DNA of 22,608 nt. Origin: a virus. Below are positions 8,001 to 14,193 of this stretch, piece after piece (positions within the stretch are counted from its first letter, which is position 1; every line of letters begins with the position of its first letter). The stretch lies in IMG/VR virus record IMGVR_UViG_3300042691_005865, positions 1 to 22,608 of that record; one strand, written 5' to 3'. The notes beneath the pieces were generated by a model, which worked only from the letters and a program-made list of their open reading frames with translations, ran no database searches and had not been told where the DNA came from. A program made the translations under genes and the position numbers.

Positions 8001-8019
8001 GGGGCTATCCCTCACTTAA
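7993..8019. terminator. Stem-loop between convergent transcripts
   Basis: A perfect 11-bp inverted repeat, TTAAGTGAGGG (7993-8003) and CCCTCACTTAA (8009-8019), with a 5-base loop. It separates plus-strand late genes from the minus-strand early operon, and each gene's TGA stop lies within one arm. Neither side has a strong T tract, so a classical intrinsic terminator is uncertain. Confidence 0.6.
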
Positions 8020-8185
8020 ATTCCTTCATATCAAATAACTGAAGCAACTCTTTACGCAGTGGCGACACGTCCACTTCTGGATATGCTTCTGCCAGTAACT
8101 CCAAGTAGCGCAGTGCAATCTGCGCTTGGTTTGGAGATTCGCAGCTGTTAATGACAGCCCATGCTTTTTTAAGTAGTTCGCTCAT
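8012..8185 (-). CDS. Small hypothetical protein (57 aa)
   Basis: Begins MSELLKKAWAVINSCESPNQ and continues helical (AQIALRYLELLAEAYPEVDV) to FDMKEFK. The start overlaps the stop of the DUF3310 gene (ATGA at 8182-8185 on the minus strand), which supports translational coupling and a real gene. It is the last gene of the minus-strand early operon, ending inside the hairpin at 7993-8019. The composition is acidic to neutral and all-helical; no family is recognised. Confidence 0.65.
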   Translation of the reverse strand: MSELLKKAWAVINSCESPNQAQIALRYLELLAEAYPEVDVSPLRKELLQLFDMKEFK

Positions 8186-8487
8186 TTTGTCCTTCTTGCT
8201 ATTTCACGCTCGATGTACCAAACAGCCTTACGCAAATCTTCGATTTCATCGCCTTTTAACCCTGCACGCCATACATACTTGAGGGCATTACCAAGGCAAA
8301 AAGTCATGTGTTCCGTAATCTGAATGCACTCTATTCCGCTTGGATGTTGGGTGTAATGTTTTGGATGATTGACAGCATCATAGTGCTGTCCAGTATTGCC
8401 GTTCTGACCTATGTTAGAGTTACGCATACACGCTCCTGAGCAATTACCTTCTGGGTAGTTGCAGTCAAATTCTAAACATGGATTCAT
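8182..8487 (-). CDS. DUF3310 protein with Cys-rich N-terminus (101 aa)
   Basis: Residues 36-101 match the phage DUF3310 family: NHPKHY (40-45), GNALKYVWRAGLKGD (66-80) and DLRKAVWYIEREI (84-96). The family is often annotated as a nucleotide kinase, without good support known to me. Residues 1-21 form an unusual extension with Cys4, Cys9, Cys16 and Cys20, which could bind a metal. The ATG follows directly after the stop of a 25-residue membrane peptide (TAAATG), and its stop overlaps the next gene. It belongs to the early minus-strand operon downstream of the promoter at 8596-8624. Confidence 0.85.
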   Translation of the reverse strand: MNPCLEFDCNYPEGNCSGACMRNSNIGQNGNTGQHYDAVNHPKHYTQHPSGIECIQITEHMTFCLGNALKYVWRAGLKGDEIEDLRKAVWYIEREIARRTK

Positions 8488-8565
8488 TTAAAACCCCGTA
8501 ATGCAAACAGCAAATAAAACGCCTGTTGCGATTCCAAATAAAGCGCATCCAATTATATCTTTCAT
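8488..8565 (-). CDS. Possible membrane micro-peptide (25 aa)
   Basis: The peptide is MKDIIGCALFGIATGVLFAV plus CITGF, essentially a single transmembrane segment. Its stop touches the DUF3310 start, and it is the first reading frame after the operator/promoter region. A GCGAGA stretch precedes the ATG. Small size keeps this tentative; it may be a leader peptide instead of a functional protein. Confidence 0.4.
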   Translation of the reverse strand: MKDIIGCALFGIATGVLFAVCITGF

Positions 8566-8580
8566 TCTCGCAGCCCCATG

Positions 8581-8595
8581 TTAAGTAATGCTTAA
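8581..8595. promoter_or_regulatory. Operator candidate A2 (TTAAG-N5-CTTAA)
   Basis: Perfect dyad TTAAG-TAATG-CTTAA immediately downstream of the -10 box of the minus-strand promoter, covering the expected transcription start. Its centre is 18 bp from that of site A1, so two dimers could sit side by side about two helical turns apart. Confidence 0.5.
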
Positions 8596-8624
8596 ATATT
8601 AAGTTTTACTTAAAACATTGTCAA
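8596..8624 (-). promoter_or_regulatory. Sigma70-like promoter for the 8565-8012 operon
   Basis: Read on the minus strand: TTGACA (8624-8619, a perfect -35), a 17-bp spacer, then TAATAT (8601-8596, 4 of 6 matches to TATAAT). It drives the micro-peptide, DUF3310 and 57-residue genes. The -35 overlaps the stop codon of the helicase gene. Operator candidates A1 and A2 overlap the spacer and the start region, so repression is expected. Confidence 0.65.
8599..8613. promoter_or_regulatory. Operator candidate A1 (TTAAG-N5-CTTAA)
   Basis: Perfect dyad TTAAG-TTTTA-CTTAA lying between the -35 and -10 boxes and overlapping the -10 box. Bound repressor would block RNA polymerase. Together with A2 it forms a 33-bp near-symmetric block (8581-8613). 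Confidence 0.5.
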
Positions 8625-9958
8625 GGACGTAACGCATCAAGAAGTTCATTTTGTTGTGCATCTTTTTGATGCAGTACAGTTATTACGCGTTCGTCTATGC
8701 CGCCCGAGGTAACTAAATGCACTATTCGCACTGGGCGCGTTTGCCCTTGGCGATGTAAACGAGCGTTAAACTGTTGGTAGAGTTCAAGTGACCAGTTCAA
8801 ACCAAACCAAACACATAGAGCGCCGCCGTCTTGGAGATTGAGGCCGTGACCGGCACTTGCTGGATGAGCCAGCAGCATACGAATTTTGCCAGCGTTCCAA
8901 CGAGCAATCGTAGACGGTTCTTTATCCAAAACAACCGCATCTGGGAAACGATCGCGTATACGGGCCAAGTCTGATTTATAGTTGTAAGCTACCAATACCG
9001 TCTCGTTGGGGTTGTCCTCCATGATCTCGGCCAAAGCGTCGAGCTTGGCAGCATGGAGCGCTGACCAATTACCCTTGTCATCAGTATACGTCGCGCCGTT
9101 GCACCACTGGAGCAGTTTGTTTGCCAGTACTGCCGCGCTGCTTGCTTCAATTTCTTGCCCGTCTGGTAACTCGGCTAGCAATGTACGTTCAAAGTTTAAA
9201 TATGCTTTTAGAGTTGCTGGCGGCAAGTAGACCGGCTCAACTAAATTAATGCGCTCAGGCAGTTGTAAGTAGTCGCTAGCGGCCATGCTTATCCATGAGT
9301 CGGCAAGCAGAGTGTGGATTTTCTCGGCGGCTCCGGCCTTTGGTGTGTGTTTGTAGCCCATAAAATCACCGTCGAAAAAGCGCTGTTTGTACGCTGTGTA
9401 TGTCTTGCCAAGCGCCATCCCTTGGTCGATTAGATACTGTTGCGCCCATAGGTCTAAAAGACTGTTTGGCGCTGGCGTGCCAGTAAGCAGCACCATATAG
9501 TTGGTCATCGGCAGTACGCGGCGTATAGCCTTCCAGCGCTGAGCGGCTTGTGACTTGAAGCTGCTCGACTCGTCGATAATGACGGCATCGAACGGCCATT
9601 TATCTCGGCAATGCTTCACTAGCCAGGGAACGTTTTCGCGATTGATGACATACACGTCTGCGGTTTTTTGCAAAGCTGTCAGGCGTTGGCGTTCTGTGCC
9701 AGTGCAAATAATCACTTTAAGACTTTGCAGGTGTGACCACTTTTTTACCTCTTGCGCCCATACGCTATTTGCGACACGCAACGGAGCTATGACCAGCACG
9801 CGATCTACTATGCAGCCGTCGAGTAGATCGGCCATGGCCGTGAGCGTCGATACGGATTTACCTAATCCCATTTCTAACGCGAGGCCACATCGACGTTTAG
9901 ATTTAATAAAATCTACTGTTCGACGTTGATATTCATGCAAGTCGTTAGGGGAAAGCAT
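8621..9958 (-). CDS. SNF2-like superfamily 2 DNA helicase/translocase (445 aa)
   Basis: The start chosen is ATG at 9958 (MLSPNDLHEYQ), which has GGAAG eight bases upstream and overlaps the VRR-NUC stop by 14 bases; an upstream ATG at 10018 would overlap much more. Motifs in order: Q-like LHEYQ (7-11), Walker A EMGLGKS (29-35), motif II DESS (129-132), motif III LLTGTPAPN (157-165), motif V GHGLNLQ (370-376), motif VI QQFNARLHRQGQ (395-406). This is a complete ATP-driven dsDNA translocase core of the SNF2 type, found in many phage replication modules next to a VRR-NUC gene. Likely role: fork or recombination-intermediate processing with the adjacent nuclease. The exact substrate is unknown. 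Confidence 0.92.
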   Translation of the reverse strand: MLSPNDLHEYQRRTVDFIKSKRRCGLALEMGLGKSVSTLTAMADLLDGCIVDRVLVIAPLRVANSVWAQEVKKWSHLQSLKVIICTGTERQRLTALQKTADVYVINRENVPWLVKHCRDKWPFDAVIIDESSSFKSQAAQRWKAIRRVLPMTNYMVLLTGTPAPNSLLDLWAQQYLIDQGMALGKTYTAYKQRFFDGDFMGYKHTPKAGAAEKIHTLLADSWISMAASDYLQLPERINLVEPVYLPPATLKAYLNFERTLLAELPDGQEIEASSAAVLANKLLQWCNGATYTDDKGNWSALHAAKLDALAEIMEDNPNETVLVAYNYKSDLARIRDRFPDAVVLDKEPSTIARWNAGKIRMLLAHPASAGHGLNLQDGGALCVWFGLNWSLELYQQFNARLHRQGQTRPVRIVHLVTSGGIDERVITVLHQKDAQQNELLDALRP

Positions 9959-10208
9959 CAACTGCTTCCAGAGTATCAATAACGCGTACATCACAACCCA
10001 ATGCTCGTCGGCGCTCATGATCGCGTTGTTGGTTTTCAGTTGGTTTTGCGCCTGGGGCCTTTAACTCGACAAAAATAATACGGCCACCAGGAAGTGTTAC
10101 AATTCGATCTGGAACACTGCGTTTGTTTGGACTAGTAAACTTTTCGGCCATGCCTCCAAGTGTTTTAACGCGTTTAACTAATGCTGTTTCGATATGCTTT
10201 TCAAGCAT
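9945..10208 (-). CDS. Stand-alone VRR-NUC nuclease (87 aa)
   Basis: A minimal PD-(D/E)xK nuclease domain with SVPDRIVTLPGG (Asp34) and IIFVELKAPG (Glu48, Lys50), followed by the QRDHERRRALGCDVRVID helix-strand. Length is typical of free-standing phage VRR-NUC proteins. ATG at 10208 has GAGG six bases upstream; a TTG at 10214 is possible but lacks better support. It overlaps the polymerase stop at one end and the helicase start at the other, so the three are translated from one message. The family acts as structure-specific endonucleases; cutting of branched DNA is inferred. Confidence 0.92.
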   Translation of the reverse strand: MLEKHIETALVKRVKTLGGMAEKFTSPNKRSVPDRIVTLPGGRIIFVELKAPGAKPTENQQRDHERRRALGCDVRVIDTLEAVDAFP

Positions 10209-11970
10209 AACCAACCTCTTGTAATAGTTCCTGGGCAGCTTTTATATAAACCGCATAATTTACGTCATTTGGAAATCCGCAAAACTCCATGACCGGCTTC
10301 GCGCCGCCTGAGTTCGGCACGCGGTTATTGTTGGTCGCATAATGAATACACTCGTCTGGTAGTACAGTCGTTGAGTGATAGAAGCGCACAGCTTTACCCA
10401 GTCGCTCATGTCTCCACATCGCGCCACCTTGCACGCGCCGTATGGTGACAAACTGTGTGAGGTCAGTACAACCGTGTATTGTCTCTTCAATGGGCGTACC
10501 CTTGGCAATGTGCTGCGCTACGGCGGTATAAATGATCTGGCCGTCTGGGTTTTTGGCGAGGCTGGCGGGAGCGAAAATGCCCTTACCCTTGATCTTGCCG
10601 TCAGTCCTCACGGCGACGTAGTTATTCACGTCGCGGCTGGCAATGACGCTGTACGCTGTGCGCTCCAATTGGTAACTAGTGTCGAGCATCCAGTCAAACG
10701 TAATTTCATCCACTACATCGGCTTGTGCCGTAGAGTGGCAAACGACAATGCCGTCAGTGTTTGCGCTAATCACCCGCACGCCTGCGACCTCAAGCCGTTC
10801 GATTAGCATAAGTAGCGCAAGTTGGCCGGTAATTGTTGTCTGAATAAGTAACTCGGGCGCGTAAAGTGTGCTGTACTTCGACCCGAACTTGCCGAAAGAG
10901 CCATTGAGCGTAATCTTGAGCGTATCGGCTGTTACTTTATCGCCGGAGCGTTTGGCAGCAAGGCGGCGATTAATCAGGGACTGATATAGCGTCAAAAACG
11001 GTTTGCCAAACGCTCCTGGCGCAAGCTGTTGCTGCATGATGATTGATGGGTAATAGGAAGCTACATCGTAGTCTGCCAGTACCATGCCGCCGTCAGTCTT
11101 GACGCACTGGCGTTGCTCGCAGGAGTGCAGACCACCAATGCCCATTTGATATTCAGCTTGTCCGATCTGGATACGAGATTCTTTTAACCACATTGGCATT
11201 TGGACGGACCCATTTGGCCCAAGCTGCCAATTCTCAGCCATTATTCGTTTAAACACGCCTGTCAGGTATGGTGACTGAAACTTAATAATTTTGGGGTCAC
11301 GGTATTTAAACGTGTACCCGTCTTTAAGTTCTGGTTTTCGGTATTCTTTGCCGGTTAGTTTTTTAAGCTCATGTGTAATTAATTTCTCGGCAATCTGCGC
11401 ATCTGAAAGACTGCGAAAATCCATATTATATTGCTTGCCCATATCTACACGTAGATCAATCTGCGGCTTGAGTGCCCTGTAAAGCAGGTGCGTGGTATGT
11501 AGATCGTTCTCGCAATATTCGCGCACAATAAAACGTTGTTCTTGATTGATGCTAGCGTCTGGCTCAATCGGCAAATCTTGCATTTTTGGAGCATTAAGTC
11601 TTCCGCCGTAAATCTTTAAACTCGATTGTCCAGGTGCAACTTCGATAAGGTCAATGTGGTCCCAAGAGTCGGGTATACGCAATTCGTATGTTTTTAAGAT
11701 GCGCCAGATCGATTCGTTAGACTTGATAATAGTGTCGGCTAGTTTCTTTATTTGCGTAATGCTGTAATTATTCAACGCTGCGGCAAGTAATGGAAGATCA
11801 AAATGGTTACCATTAAAACTCATAGTTACATGCTTCATGAGTTTATGGAGGCGAGCCTTATTGATAGGTTGACCATCAAAAGCTTCGATATGAGTGATTT
11901 TGCCTGTCTCTATGTTGAGCGCAGAAACTAAAAAATAATCCGAGTAAATTTCGGTATCAATAATGAGCAT
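10201..11970 (-). CDS. Compact family B DNA polymerase with proofreading domain (589 aa)
   Basis: Exonuclease motifs: Exo I D5-T-E7, Exo II N53-x3-F57-D58, Exo III Y152-x3-D156. Polymerase motifs: YxGG-like YQMGIGGLHS (274-283), motif A D302-VAS-YYPSI, motif B K352-x3-N356-x3-G360, motif C N404-T-D406-G, and a KxKG segment at 459-464. These are family B signatures, not family A. Motif A to motif B is only about 50 residues, so the long TPR1 insertion of protein-primed phi29-like enzymes is absent and an ordinary primer is expected, probably made by the VapE/PrimPol protein. Motif C has Asn where DTD is usual; the essential second Asp (406) is kept. AGAGG lies nine bases before the ATG. Confidence 0.92.
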   Translation of the reverse strand: MLIIDTEIYSDYFLVSALNIETGKITHIEAFDGQPINKARLHKLMKHVTMSFNGNHFDLPLLAAALNNYSITQIKKLADTIIKSNESIWRILKTYELRIPDSWDHIDLIEVAPGQSSLKIYGGRLNAPKMQDLPIEPDASINQEQRFIVREYCENDLHTTHLLYRALKPQIDLRVDMGKQYNMDFRSLSDAQIAEKLITHELKKLTGKEYRKPELKDGYTFKYRDPKIIKFQSPYLTGVFKRIMAENWQLGPNGSVQMPMWLKESRIQIGQAEYQMGIGGLHSCEQRQCVKTDGGMVLADYDVASYYPSIIMQQQLAPGAFGKPFLTLYQSLINRRLAAKRSGDKVTADTLKITLNGSFGKFGSKYSTLYAPELLIQTTITGQLALLMLIERLEVAGVRVISANTDGIVVCHSTAQADVVDEITFDWMLDTSYQLERTAYSVIASRDVNNYVAVRTDGKIKGKGIFAPASLAKNPDGQIIYTAVAQHIAKGTPIEETIHGCTDLTQFVTIRRVQGGAMWRHERLGKAVRFYHSTTVLPDECIHYATNNNRVPNSGGAKPVMEFCGFPNDVNYAVYIKAAQELLQEVGYA

Positions 11971-11994
11971 GAGGGGTAGCCTCTAAGTGATATG

Positions 11995-12018
11995 AAAAGG
12001 GCCGGAGTAACCGGCCCT
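11995..12018 (-). terminator. Intrinsic terminator between DUF2815 and polymerase genes
   Basis: An 8-bp GC-rich perfect stem (AGGGCCGG 11998-12005, CCGGCCCT 12011-12018) with a 5-base loop, followed on the minus strand by TTTT (11998-11995). It lies seven bases past the DUF2815 stop. The T tract is short, so partial termination could lower polymerase expression relative to the ssDNA-binding protein. Confidence 0.65.
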
Positions 12019-12024
12019 GATAGT

Positions 12025-12555
12025 TTAGAAGAAGGCGTCGTCTTCATCGTCGAATGCGTTGAATGCGTTGAACTCTTCAGCACTTGTTCCACCGTCACCA
12101 AACGGCTCACCGTCACGTACAAATTGCACGCCATCAAGCTGTGCGTTTATGCGCTTACCGTACTGATTGTTTTGCGCCCATAATGTAATTATTCCATTAA
12201 CATAACATCCAGCGTAAATAATATTATCATCTTCGCTGATGGCGCTTTTATCTCGATTAATAACTAATGGACGCTTTTTAGTAGACGCTTTGATCGTCAT
12301 TTTACCCGCGTATTCGGGACGGTCCATCTCGTCGCCATCTTTTAAACAAAGTTTATCTGACGCAACTTTACCCTTTAGTTCGTCTTTCTGTAATTTGGCT
12401 ATTACAGCTTCAATTTCAGAAATGGTCTTGGCATGATCTTTCTTATCAAGAATAAACGTAGCTTCGTATTTGCCAGTAGATTCACCGCCAAATGAAGCCA
12501 TTTGAAAGAGCGAAGGAAAAGAAAGGCGTGCAGAAGGGATTTTAACTTTAGACAT
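12025..12555 (-). CDS. DUF2815 ssDNA-binding protein (176 aa)
   Basis: The N-terminus MSKVKIPSARLSFPSLFQMA and the segments KYEATFILDKKDH, RPEYAGKMTIKAS, AGCYVNGIITLWAQ and NAQLDGVQFVRDGEPFGDG follow the DUF2815 family, a predicted OB-fold-type phage ssDNA-binding protein. The C-terminus is acidic and ends DDEDDAFF, like the protein-interaction tail of bacterial SSB. It should coat ssDNA at the fork and recruit partners such as PolB or the nucleases. GGTAAAAA precedes the ATG. An operator-like dyad sits upstream at 12600-12614 and a terminator just downstream, suggesting separate, high-level control. Confidence 0.9.
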   Translation of the reverse strand: MSKVKIPSARLSFPSLFQMASFGGESTGKYEATFILDKKDHAKTISEIEAVIAKLQKDELKGKVASDKLCLKDGDEMDRPEYAGKMTIKASTKKRPLVINRDKSAISEDDNIIYAGCYVNGIITLWAQNNQYGKRINAQLDGVQFVRDGEPFGDGGTSAEEFNAFNAFDDEDDAFF

Positions 12556-12583
12556 TGGTTTTTACCTTTTAGCGTTTTTGTTG

Positions 12584-12601
12584 AGCCGTTACCGGCTTTT
12601 T
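12584..12601 (+). terminator. Weak hairpin with T run, plus-strand polarity
   Basis: AGCCG (12584-12588), loop TTAC, CGGCT (12593-12597), then a T run to 12601. It would terminate plus-strand transcription, yet the flanking genes are on the minus strand, so it could limit antisense RNA or be incidental. Confidence 0.25.
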
Positions 12602-12614
12602 AAGTATCGGTTAA
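12600..12614. promoter_or_regulatory. Operator candidate D (TTAAG-N5-GTTAA)
   Basis: TTAAG-TATCG-GTTAA, one arm mismatch from the dyad found at 8581 and 8599. It lies in the 62-base gap upstream of the DUF2815 gene. No strong promoter is recognised around it. Confidence 0.35.
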
Positions 12615-12617
12615 TTT

Positions 12618-13748
12618 TTAAAGTGTGTCAAATTCTGAAGCAATATCAAATATTGACGGTCTGGAATCGGACTCTGGCGCAAGAGTCGGTTTACCTTTTG
12701 GCTTTTCAATAAGATCAGAAATATCAGGTATGCGTTTTTTGCCGAGTGCTTTTTCTGCTTTTGCTACTGATAAAATTTTACGTTCAAACGCATCATTTCC
12801 GAGCAATGAAATAAGACGTTTTTCGGCTTCAGCATCGTTAGACCATTGGCGCAAACTTCGCCCTTCCACAAGTTTATAACCAGGAAATGTGCCAGATTCA
12901 TTAATAATTGACGATATATGATCTTCTACAGCATCAAGCCAAGAAACAATTAATTTCTTTGCATCCATTGCTTTGCGTAATTGTTCGTTTGTTAGTTTAT
13001 CTGGATTTTGTAGTGTTAAATCATCAAAACTGCTCATTAGTACATTTTCCGTATGTTTTGCTAATGCGGGGCATGTTGCTTTTGCTTTGCAGAACTGGCA
13101 CTGCTTTTCACCAGGAATGCGCGGAGCATTTGGTTTTAAAGCCTCTTCAGCAGAGCGTTTAATCCACTCGCCTAATGCTAACAATTCATCTCGCGTCAGT
13201 CGCCATTCGCTAATATGATCTATGCGCGGCTGTACTATATGTACGTGGAAATATTCAGGGTCATAAAAATCAAAACGTTTCAAAGCACCTAGCGCATAAA
13301 GTATTGCTTGTGTGTTTTGATAAGCGTCAACCATTACGCCTTTGCCATATTTAAAGTCGATTACATGGACTGTTGTACCATCAAAAGCTAGTGCATCTGC
13401 TGTGCCGAATCCTTCTGGAACATAATCAGAAAAGTCTAATCTTACTTCCTGATCAAGATCGCAATTTTTACCAACAGTAATTACATAGTCTACATAAGCC
13501 TGTACTGCCGCGCACATTTCATAACTAACTGTTAAAGCATCATGTGTAGGATGCTTTAAACCTTCATATTGAAACGCAAACAAATGAGGGCTATTAATCA
13601 ATACGTGTTCTGCTAACTCATGCGCAGCCGTTCCTTCATCTGCAAAATGCGAACGCGTATCTGGTAATCCTTCTTCTGCTTTTACTGAACCTGGGCAATT
13701 AATCCAACGATGAGACCCACTAGCAGATAGTTTTGCGTGAGCTTTCAT
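12618..13748 (-). CDS. DUF2800 Cas4/RecB-like nuclease (376 aa)
   Basis: The start chosen is ATG at 13748 (MKAHAKLSASGSHRWINCPG): it overlaps the upstream stop as ATGA and has GGAGG seven bases before it; an upstream start at 13787 is unlikely. PD-(D/E)xK motifs: His43 in EGTAAHELAEH, Asp118 in FGTADALAFDG, D131-F-K133 in VIDFKYGKG, and a QxxxY-like YQNTQAILYA helix (143-152). Cys18, Cys217, Cys220 and Cys226 have the one-plus-three layout of Fe-S-bound Cas4/AddB nucleases. Probably a DNA end-processing exonuclease working with the ssDNA-binding protein next to it in recombination or replication. The Fe-S cluster is inferred. Confidence 0.9.
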   Translation of the reverse strand: MKAHAKLSASGSHRWINCPGSVKAEEGLPDTRSHFADEGTAAHELAEHVLINSPHLFAFQYEGLKHPTHDALTVSYEMCAAVQAYVDYVITVGKNCDLDQEVRLDFSDYVPEGFGTADALAFDGTTVHVIDFKYGKGVMVDAYQNTQAILYALGALKRFDFYDPEYFHVHIVQPRIDHISEWRLTRDELLALGEWIKRSAEEALKPNAPRIPGEKQCQFCKAKATCPALAKHTENVLMSSFDDLTLQNPDKLTNEQLRKAMDAKKLIVSWLDAVEDHISSIINESGTFPGYKLVEGRSLRQWSNDAEAEKRLISLLGNDAFERKILSVAKAEKALGKKRIPDISDLIEKPKGKPTLAPESDSRPSIFDIASEFDTL

Positions 13749-14092
13749 TGTATTGCCTCCAATGCTGTTTTTAGTTTTGGCAAACAATCAGTGGGCACTT
13801 TGCTTAAAGTTTTTGCTCCACCAAACGAATTGATTAGCTCTTTAATCTTTGGCTTAAGATTTTGGTCTTTGCGTACCAACTCAGTACATAACGCTTGCAA
13901 GTCATCAATTGTTACAGGTGTTGATGTGACTTCTTCTGAGGCTACTGGTGGATGCTCAGGAATGCTTGGCTGCTCAGGAATGCTTGGAAGTGCTGCATGT
14001 GACACGCCTATTAAAGTTGCTGTAAGTCCATTTATTGCTTCCCGTAGTGATGCAATTTCTTGGCGCAAATTGGTAATTTCTACTTCTAACAT
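13745..14092 (-). CDS. Coiled-coil protein, unknown function (115 aa)
   Basis: Residues 1-30 form a leucine-rich coiled coil (MLEVEITNLRQEIASLREAI). Residues 36-58 are a Pro/Glu/Ser linker with a duplicated PSIPEQ/PSIPEH unit. Residues 60-115 form a compact helical domain (TIDDLQALCTELVRKD, then KELINSFGGAKTLSKVP). That C-terminal module is familiar from small phage proteins of unknown function. Start ATG follows AAGGAA, and its stop overlaps the DUF2800 start, so it heads the replication operon. Probably multimeric through the coiled coil; a role as a nuclease cofactor is only a guess. Confidence 0.75.
   Translation of the reverse strand: MLEVEITNLRQEIASLREAINGLTATLIGVSHAALPSIPEQPSIPEHPPVASEEVTSTPVTIDDLQALCTELVRKDQNLKPKIKELINSFGGAKTLSKVPTDCLPKLKTALEAIQ
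13953..13988 (-). repeat. 18-bp tandem duplication in coding sequence
   Basis: Two adjacent copies of TGCTCAGGAATGCTTGG plus one base, 17 of 18 identical, encoding PSIPEQ and PSIPEH in the linker of the coiled-coil protein. Near-identity implies recent slippage. Confidence 0.8.
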
Positions 14093-14125
14093 TTTGATTC
14101 CTTTTTAGTCTGTTTAGTTTTAGGT

Positions 14126-14140
14126 TTAAGCATTGCTTTA
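14126..14140. promoter_or_regulatory. Operator candidate B1 (TTAAG-N5-CTTTA)
   Basis: TTAAG-CATTG-CTTTA, one arm mismatch, within the longer inverted pair GTTTAA...TTAAAC (14124-14143). It overlaps the -35 of the regulator promoter and lies upstream of the minus-strand replication operon, so it can serve both directions. Confidence 0.45.
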
Positions 14141-14165
14141 AACATTTGTAATGTTAAGCTATGAT
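14137..14165 (+). promoter_or_regulatory. Promoter of the HTH regulator
   Basis: TTTAAA (14137-14142, 4 of 6 matches to -35), 17-bp spacer, TATGAT (14160-14165, 5 of 6 matches to -10). Transcription from here would begin near 14172 and favours translation from ATG 14194 over the ATG at 14161. It is flanked and overlapped by operator candidates B1 and B2. Confidence 0.5.
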
Positions 14166-14168
14166 TAA
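14154..14168. promoter_or_regulatory. Operator candidate B2 (TTAAG-N5-ATTAA)
   Basis: TTAAG-CTATG-ATTAA, one arm mismatch, covering the -10 of the regulator promoter. Over 19 bases (14151-14169 versus 8578-8596) it matches the A2 region at 16 positions. Confidence 0.45.
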
Positions 14169-14193
14169 AGAGTCGTCAACTTTGGAGAGCGTT

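Noticed and set aside
10375-10806. A 143-residue plus-strand frame inside the polymerase gene
   Set aside because: It lies opposite conserved PolB motifs, has no ribosome site and shows no family resemblance.
10201-11970. Polymerase considered as family A (PolI-like), as expected from the module
   Set aside because: DxxSxYPS, KxxxNxxxG and the NTD motif C identify family B, and the family A motifs are absent.
10201-11970. Protein-primed phi29-type polymerase
   Set aside because: Only about 50 residues separate motifs A and B, leaving no room for the TPR1 insertion, and no terminal-protein gene is visible.
12618-13787. Longer start for DUF2800 at 13787
   Set aside because: It would overlap the upstream gene by 43 bases and adds a tail unlike the family; ATG 13748 has GGAGG and the ATGA overlap.
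13737-14108. A 123-residue plus-strand frame opposite the coiled-coil gene
   Set aside because: The minus-strand frame has a ribosome site, ATGA coupling to DUF2800 and sensible composition; the plus frame has none of these.
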